64,000 bases of DNA from Ramlibacter humi (GTDB lineage: Bacteria > Pseudomonadota > Gammaproteobacteria > Burkholderiales > Burkholderiaceae_C): positions 992,001-1,056,000 of the forward strand of contig NZ_SMLK01000001.1 in assembly GCF_004681975.1 (NCBI RefSeq), read 5' to 3'. Within the stretch, counting starts at the first letter, position 1. Each line of letters starts with the position of its first letter. The position numbers and the translations under genes were made by a program. Below, piece by piece: positions 60,103 to 64,000 of this stretch. The notes under the pieces were generated by a model. That model was not told the DNA's origin. It saw only the letters and a program-made list of their open reading frames with translations, and made no database searches.

Positions 60103-61227
60103 TCAGACTGCGGCGGTCAGCACCGGCAGGTCCTCATCGTCCGCCGGGCGGCTGCGATGCGGGGCGAGCTCGGCCGGCCGCGAGTGCCGCTCGCGCTCGC
60201 GGCGAAGGTAGTCGAGCCGGCGCTCCTCGTACGCGCGGTCCCACTGCAGGCGGCGGCTCAGCGCGGCCTGCAGCGCGCCCACGTCCTCGCCTTCGCCGGC
60301 GATGCCGATCAGCACGTTGGGCACCACCATGATCTCGCTGTCGCGGAAGTCGTACTCCACGCGCGTGGGCGTGCCGAAAGCCTGCTGCACCGCCGCCAGC
60401 ACGCGCTCGCGGCCGGCGCCGGGCAGCACGACCGTGAACTCGGCCGGGCCGGTACGGGCGGCGAAGCCGCGCTCCCCGGCCAGCAGGCCGAGTTGCCGGA
60501 CCACGCGGCTCACCATGCCGCGGCCGATGCGCGTGCCGTAGATGCGCTGGATCTCCAGCAGGTCGTTGCAATCGAACACGGCCACCGCTGCCGGCCGCCC
60601 GGCGGAGCCCAGCAGGTCCACGGCGGCGCAAAGGCCGTCCCGGCTGAACAGCCCGGTGACACCATCGAAGCGGGTGGCCTCGCGGCGCGCGTCCAGCCGG
60701 CGCAGCCAGGCACCGCCGGCCACGGCGGCGATCTGGGGCGCCAGGACCAACAGCGCCAGGCCCTGCAGTCCTTCCAGCAACGGCCGGCCGGCCAGCAATT
60801 CCACGCCGGCCCAGCCGGCCACCGCGAAAACAGTCAGGCCGGTGGTCCACGCGCCGCGCAGCAGCACGCCATAGGCCAGGCCGGCAAAGCCCAGCCAGAT
60901 CGTCGGCAGCAGCGTGCCGCCGGCGCTCGCGCACAGCGCGGCGAGCAGGATGGCCGTCACCATCAGCGTGCTGCGGGCGGCGACGCCGGCCTGGTGCCGG
61001 GCCGGCCAGACCTTGGCCCAGGCCGCCGCGAGCATCGGGGCCAGCGCGGCAGCCGCCAGGCCGCTGGGGCCTTCGCCCGCAAACACGGCCGTCGAGGCGA
61101 TGGCCGCAGCCAACGCGGCCATCAGCAAGGGCTCCAGCCGGCGGACGGAGTCGGTCACCCATGCCGCAGGCAGGACGGGCGCAGCGGCCGTGCCGTGCGA
61201 AGCGCCGAATTGCGATGCGTTGTCCAT
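60103..61227 (-). CDS. Membrane protein with a degenerate GGDEF domain
   Basis: 374 residues. About five hydrophobic segments (roughly 34-160) form the N-terminal half. The GGDEF domain begins at DGVTGLFSRDGL (about 188) but the active-site signature reads GPAEF (260-264) instead of GGDEF, so diguanylate cyclase activity is doubtful. It may be a c-di-GMP or GTP-sensing relative. The start MDNASQFG is preferred over one 13 codons earlier. Confidence 0.83.
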   Translation of the reverse strand: MDNASQFGASHGTAAAPVLPAAWVTDSVRRLEPLLMAALAAAIASTAVFAGEGPSGLAAAALAPMLAAAWAKVWPARHQAGVAARSTLMVTAILLAALCASAGGTLLPTIWLGFAGLAYGVLLRGAWTTGLTVFAVAGWAGVELLAGRPLLEGLQGLALLVLAPQIAAVAGGAWLRRLDARREATRFDGVTGLFSRDGLCAAVDLLGSAGRPAAVAVFDCNDLLEIQRIYGTRIGRGMVSRVVRQLGLLAGERGFAARTGPAEFTVVLPGAGRERVLAAVQQAFGTPTRVEYDFRDSEIMVVPNVLIGIAGEGEDVGALQAALSRRLQWDRAYEERRLDYLRRERERHSRPAELAPHRSRPADDEDLPVLTAAV

Positions 61228-61394
61228 GGTGTTCTCCCGATCGATCCCGTCCACCGATGACACCATGCGGACACGGGCGGGGAGCTAGCCGTTGCCGGGC
61301 CCGACCTTAGGAAATTTGCTTACTGACGGGCTTCATCGGGGCACCGGCAATCCCTCACTCCTAGGTAAACTTTTGCCCCTGCCCCCGCCAATCC
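61228..61394. promoter_or_regulatory. Divergent gap between the degenerate GGDEF gene and the histidine kinase
   Basis: 167 bp. No clear promoter boxes or palindromes seen; it must hold both promoters. Confidence 0.25.
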
Positions 61395-62489
61395 ATGAGC
61401 TCCATCCTCGTCGCCCCTTCCACCGTCAGATTGCTCTGCGTGGAAGACAACCCGGACGACTTCGAGCTGATGGGCATCGCCCTGGAACGCGCGGACCCCG
61501 GACGCGAGTACCGGATGCAGCGGGTGGACGACGCCGCCGCCTTCGCGCAGGCCCTGCAGCAGGAAGACCACGACGCGATCCTCTGTGACTTCAACATGCC
61601 GCGGTTCTCGCCGTACGCGGCCCTGCAAATCCTGATGGCCCAGCGCGTGCCCACACCGCTGGTGGTGGTCACGCGCGCCATCGGCGAGGAAGCCGCGGTG
61701 CACGTGCTGCGCTGCGGCGCCATGGACTACGTCACCAAGGACAAGCTCGGCACGCTGCCTCAGATCATCGACCGCGTGATGGCCGAGCGCCGCCGCGCGG
61801 CCGAGCAGGAAAGGCTGGCCCGTGAGCTGGAGGCGGCGTACCGGCGGCTGAAGAAGCTGTCCGCGCGGCTGGTGGTCGCGCAGGAACGCGAACGCACCCT
61901 CATCTCGCGCGAACTGCACGACCAGCTGGGCCAGACGCTAACGGGCGTGGTGATCCACCTGCATGCCGCCCAGCGCGTCACCGAGCCGGAAGTCGCGCGC
62001 AAGCACGCGGGAACGGCGGTGGAAATGGCGCAAGCCGCGGTCGAGCAACTGAAGACGCTCTCCTTTTCACTGCGGCCCGCGCAGCTGGACCTGCTGGGCC
62101 TGGTGGCGGCGGTCCGCTCGGCGGTGCAGCGCGTGGCCGAGCCGGCCGACATCGCGTTCGAGGTGGAAGCGCGCGGCGAGGAACCGCAGCAGCTGGGCGA
62201 AAACGCCAGCGTCGCGGTGCGGCTGGTGCAGGAAGCACTGAACAACACCATCCGGCATGCGCGCGCCACGCTCATCCGCGTGCGGTTGCGCTTCCTGCCG
62301 GGTGGCCGCATCGGCCTGCTGGTGGTGGACAACGGCGTCGGCTTCGACAAGCAGGAAGTGCTGATGGCGCAGCCGAGCGAACGCAACCTGGGACTGTATG
62401 GAATGATCGAGCGCACCGAGCTGGCGGGGGGCCGCCTGCAGTTGCGTTCGCGGCCCGGCGCGGGCTGTGCCGTGCGCGCCGTTCTCTGA
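61395..62489 (+). CDS. Soluble receiver-histidine kinase (REC-HisKA_3-HATPase)
   Basis: 364 residues. An N-terminal receiver domain has Asp65 (ILCDFNMPR), Thr93 and Lys115 (YVTKDKLG). A coiled coil leads to HisKA_3 with phospho-His175 (SRELHDQLGQ) and a NarX-type HATPase (VQEALNNTIRHA, DNGVGFD). No membrane segment or sensory domain is present, so its signal probably comes by phosphorylation of the receiver. Its cognate regulator is 16 bp downstream. Confidence 0.93.
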   Translation: MSSILVAPSTVRLLCVEDNPDDFELMGIALERADPGREYRMQRVDDAAAFAQALQQEDHDAILCDFNMPRFSPYAALQILMAQRVPTPLVVVTRAIGEEAAVHVLRCGAMDYVTKDKLGTLPQIIDRVMAERRRAAEQERLARELEAAYRRLKKLSARLVVAQERERTLISRELHDQLGQTLTGVVIHLHAAQRVTEPEVARKHAGTAVEMAQAAVEQLKTLSFSLRPAQLDLLGLVAAVRSAVQRVAEPADIAFEVEARGEEPQQLGENASVAVRLVQEALNNTIRHARATLIRVRLRFLPGGRIGLLVVDNGVGFDKQEVLMAQPSERNLGLYGMIERTELAGGRLQLRSRPGAGCAVRAVL

Positions 62490-62505
62490 CGACGAGAAGA
62501 AGAAC

Positions 62506-63150
62506 ATGAAGACGAATGGATCCGGACCCGTGCGGGTGGTGCTCGCCGACGACCATGACCTCGTGCGCTCGGGCATCAAGGCGCTGCTGGGCATGATCGA
62601 CGGCGTGGAGGTGATCGCCGAGGCGCGCGACGGCCAGGAGCTGATACGGCTGGTCGATTCGCTCAAGCCCGACATCGTGATGACCGACATCTCCATGCCG
62701 CACATGGACGGCATCGCGGCCATCGCCGAGATCCGCATGCGGCAGCCGCAAGTGCGCATGCTGGTGCTGTCGATGTACGACACGGTGGACTTCGTCAAGC
62801 GCGCGGTGGCCAGCGGCGCCTGCGGCTACCTGATGAAGGACGCGCCCCCGTTCGAGCTGGAGCAGTCCATCCGCAGCGTGATGGCCACCGGCACCTACTT
62901 CAGCCCGGTCATTGCGCAGCGGCTGCTGCAGCCCTCGGAGCCCAGCGCCAGCGACGAGCTGACCGACCGCCAGCTGGAAATCCTCAAGCTCATCGCGCAA
63001 GGCAAGGCGTCGAAGGAGATCGCCTTCGACCTGGGCCTGTCGCCCAAGACCGTGGACGTGCACCGCGCGCGGATCATGGAAAGGCTCAAGCTCAACGACA
63101 TCGCGAGCCTCACGCGCTACGCGGTGCGCAAGGGTTTGGTCAAGCCTTAA
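62506..63150 (+). CDS. NarL/LuxR-family response regulator
   Basis: 214 residues. Receiver with Asp61 (IVMTDISMPHMDG) and Lys near 111 (GYLMKDA), then a LuxR-type HTH (LTDRQLEILKLIAQGKASKEIA, here in two parts, about 148-205). Transcribed with the kinase. Its TAA overlaps the opposite gene's stop in TTAA. Confidence 0.95.
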   Translation: MKTNGSGPVRVVLADDHDLVRSGIKALLGMIDGVEVIAEARDGQELIRLVDSLKPDIVMTDISMPHMDGIAAIAEIRMRQPQVRMLVLSMYDTVDFVKRAVASGACGYLMKDAPPFELEQSIRSVMATGTYFSPVIAQRLLQPSEPSASDELTDRQLEILKLIAQGKASKEIAFDLGLSPKTVDVHRARIMERLKLNDIASLTRYAVRKGLVKP

Positions 63151-64000
63151 GGCTGCAAGCGCAGCAGCTTGCCGTTTTCCTCATCGGTCAGCACGTACAG
63201 CAGGCCGTCGGGGCCCTGCCGCACGTCGCGCACCCGGCCCACCCCTTCCAGCAGCTTCTCTTCGCGGGCGACCTTGCCGCCGGCCAGCTCGATGCGGTCG
63301 AGGTAGCCGAACTTCAGCGAGCCGATGAACAGATTGCCCTTCCACGCCGGACCGTAGCGGTCGCTGGTGAGGAAAGCCATGCCCGAGGGCGCGATCGAAG
63401 GCACCCAGTAGTGCAGCGGCTGCTCCATGCCGGCCTTTGCGGTGATGCCCTCGCCGATGGGGCCGCCGCCATAGTTTTCTCCGTACGTGATCACAGGCCA
63501 TCCGTAGTTGCGGCCGGGCTGCGGCAGGTTGATCTCGTCGCCGCCCTGCGGGCCGTGCTCGTGCGTCCACAGCCGCCCGTCAGGACCCCAGGTCGCGCCC
63601 TGCACGTTGCGGTGGCCATAGCTCCAGATTTCCGGCGCCGCACCCGCGCGGCCCACGAAGGGGTTGCCCGGCGCGGGCGCGCCGTCCTTGGTCAGACGGA
63701 CGATCTTGCCCAGGTCGTTGTCCAGCCGTTGCGCATCTTCCTTGCGCGAAAAGCGCTCGCCCAGCGTGAGGAACAGCAGCCCTTCGGGCGTCTCCACGAT
63801 GCGGCACCCGAAGTGCGCGGTGCTCTCCACCTTGGGCCGCTGGCTGAAGATGACTTTCACCTGCTCCAGCCGCGTGCGATCGGCCGACAGCCGTGCCCGC
63901 GCCATCGCCGTCGAGTTGCCGCCCTCGCCCGGCTCCGAAAAACAGAAGAACACGGTGCGGTTCGATGCATAGCCGCTGTCGGTCACCACGTCCAGCAGCC
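63147..64000 (-). CDS. PQQ-dependent sugar dehydrogenase (YliI/Asd-like), partial
   Basis: The N-terminus lies beyond the window end. The visible part is a beta-propeller of the GSDH family: LGERFSRKEDAQRLDNDLGKI, WSYGHRNVQGATWGPDGRLW, THEHGPQGGDEINLPQPGRN and GVGRVRDVRQGPDGLLYVLT. Homologues are periplasmic soluble aldose dehydrogenases using PQQ. The signal peptide cannot be checked here. Confidence 0.92.
   Translation of the reverse strand, partial: LLDVVTDSGYASNRTVFFCFSEPGEGGNSTAMARARLSADRTRLEQVKVIFSQRPKVESTAHFGCRIVETPEGLLFLTLGERFSRKEDAQRLDNDLGKIVRLTKDGAPAPGNPFVGRAGAAPEIWSYGHRNVQGATWGPDGRLWTHEHGPQGGDEINLPQPGRNYGWPVITYGENYGGGPIGEGITAKAGMEQPLHYWVPSIAPSGMAFLTSDRYGPAWKGNLFIGSLKFGYLDRIELAGGKVAREEKLLEGVGRVRDVRQGPDGLLYVLTDEENGKLLRLQP

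Overview
The window is a stretch of GC-rich chromosome packed with housekeeping genes. It suggests a beta-proteobacterium of the order Burkholderiales, most likely family Comamonadaceae (Ramlibacter/Variovorax/Acidovorax-like). The indications are the gene orders ilvBNC-pssA-leuA and ndk-rlmN-pilW-rodZ-ispG-hisS-yfgM-bamB-der-hfq-hflXKC, the adjacent aat-bpt pair, a Bug-type solute receptor, a sigma factor followed by DUF3619 and DUF3106 genes, and intergenic palindromes typical of this group. The genus is inferred. I see no phage, transposase, CRISPR array, tRNA or rRNA.

Layout. 1-3.7 kb (minus): a TonB-dependent receptor cut by the window start and preceded by a clear TPP riboswitch, a Bug-family binding protein and a beta-lactamase-fold serine hydrolase. 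3.7-6.1 kb (plus): two N-degron aminoacyl transferases and an IclR regulator. 6.1-7.2 kb: a D,D-endopeptidase. 7.3-15.2 kb (minus): the branched-chain amino acid region ilvB-ilvN-ilvC, pssA, then two different leuA genes behind a leucine-rich leader peptide and an intrinsic terminator, which is a classical attenuator. 15.5-18.7 kb (plus): an ECF-type sigma factor with a membrane-anchored DUF3619 partner, DUF3106, RDD, diacylglycerol kinase and a LOG-family hydrolase. 18.7-20.7 kb (minus): a PII protein and NAD synthetase. 20.7-24.5 kb (plus): an acyltransferase-like gene, a wax ester synthase/DGAT-family enzyme and an alpha/beta hydrolase. 24.5-27.4 kb: soluble and membrane pyrophosphatases, divergently transcribed. 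27.5-29.0 kb: a TetR regulator and a diiron-type hydrolase sharing two matching palindromic operators.

29.0-42.4 kb (minus) is one long run of protein quality control, RNA chaperone, ribosome assembly, outer-membrane assembly, tRNA charging, isoprenoid, cell-shape and pilus genes. 42.5-46.6 kb: rluB, scpB, rluD and the divergent bamD. 46.6-51.5 kb: a DinG/YoaA helicase, YdcH, a PP2C phosphatase, an unrecognised exported coiled-coil protein and ZapE. 51.5-57.2 kb (minus): the complete 2-oxoglutarate dehydrogenase operon sucA-sucB-lpdA. 57.5-60.1 kb: prpE and an isochorismatase-family hydrolase. 60.1-64 kb: a membrane protein with a degenerate GGDEF domain, a soluble REC-histidine kinase with its NarL-type regulator, and a PQQ-type sugar dehydrogenase cut by the window end.

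The most informative non-coding signals are the TPP riboswitch (about 1417-1505), the leu attenuator (10625-10740), the paired GGTAC-N6-GTACC operators (28120-28179), several bidirectional terminators and at least four classes of intergenic palindromic repeat. No dramatic new system is evident. The best candidates for new biology are the thiamin-regulated outer-membrane receptor and the sigma/DUF3619/DUF3106 cassette.
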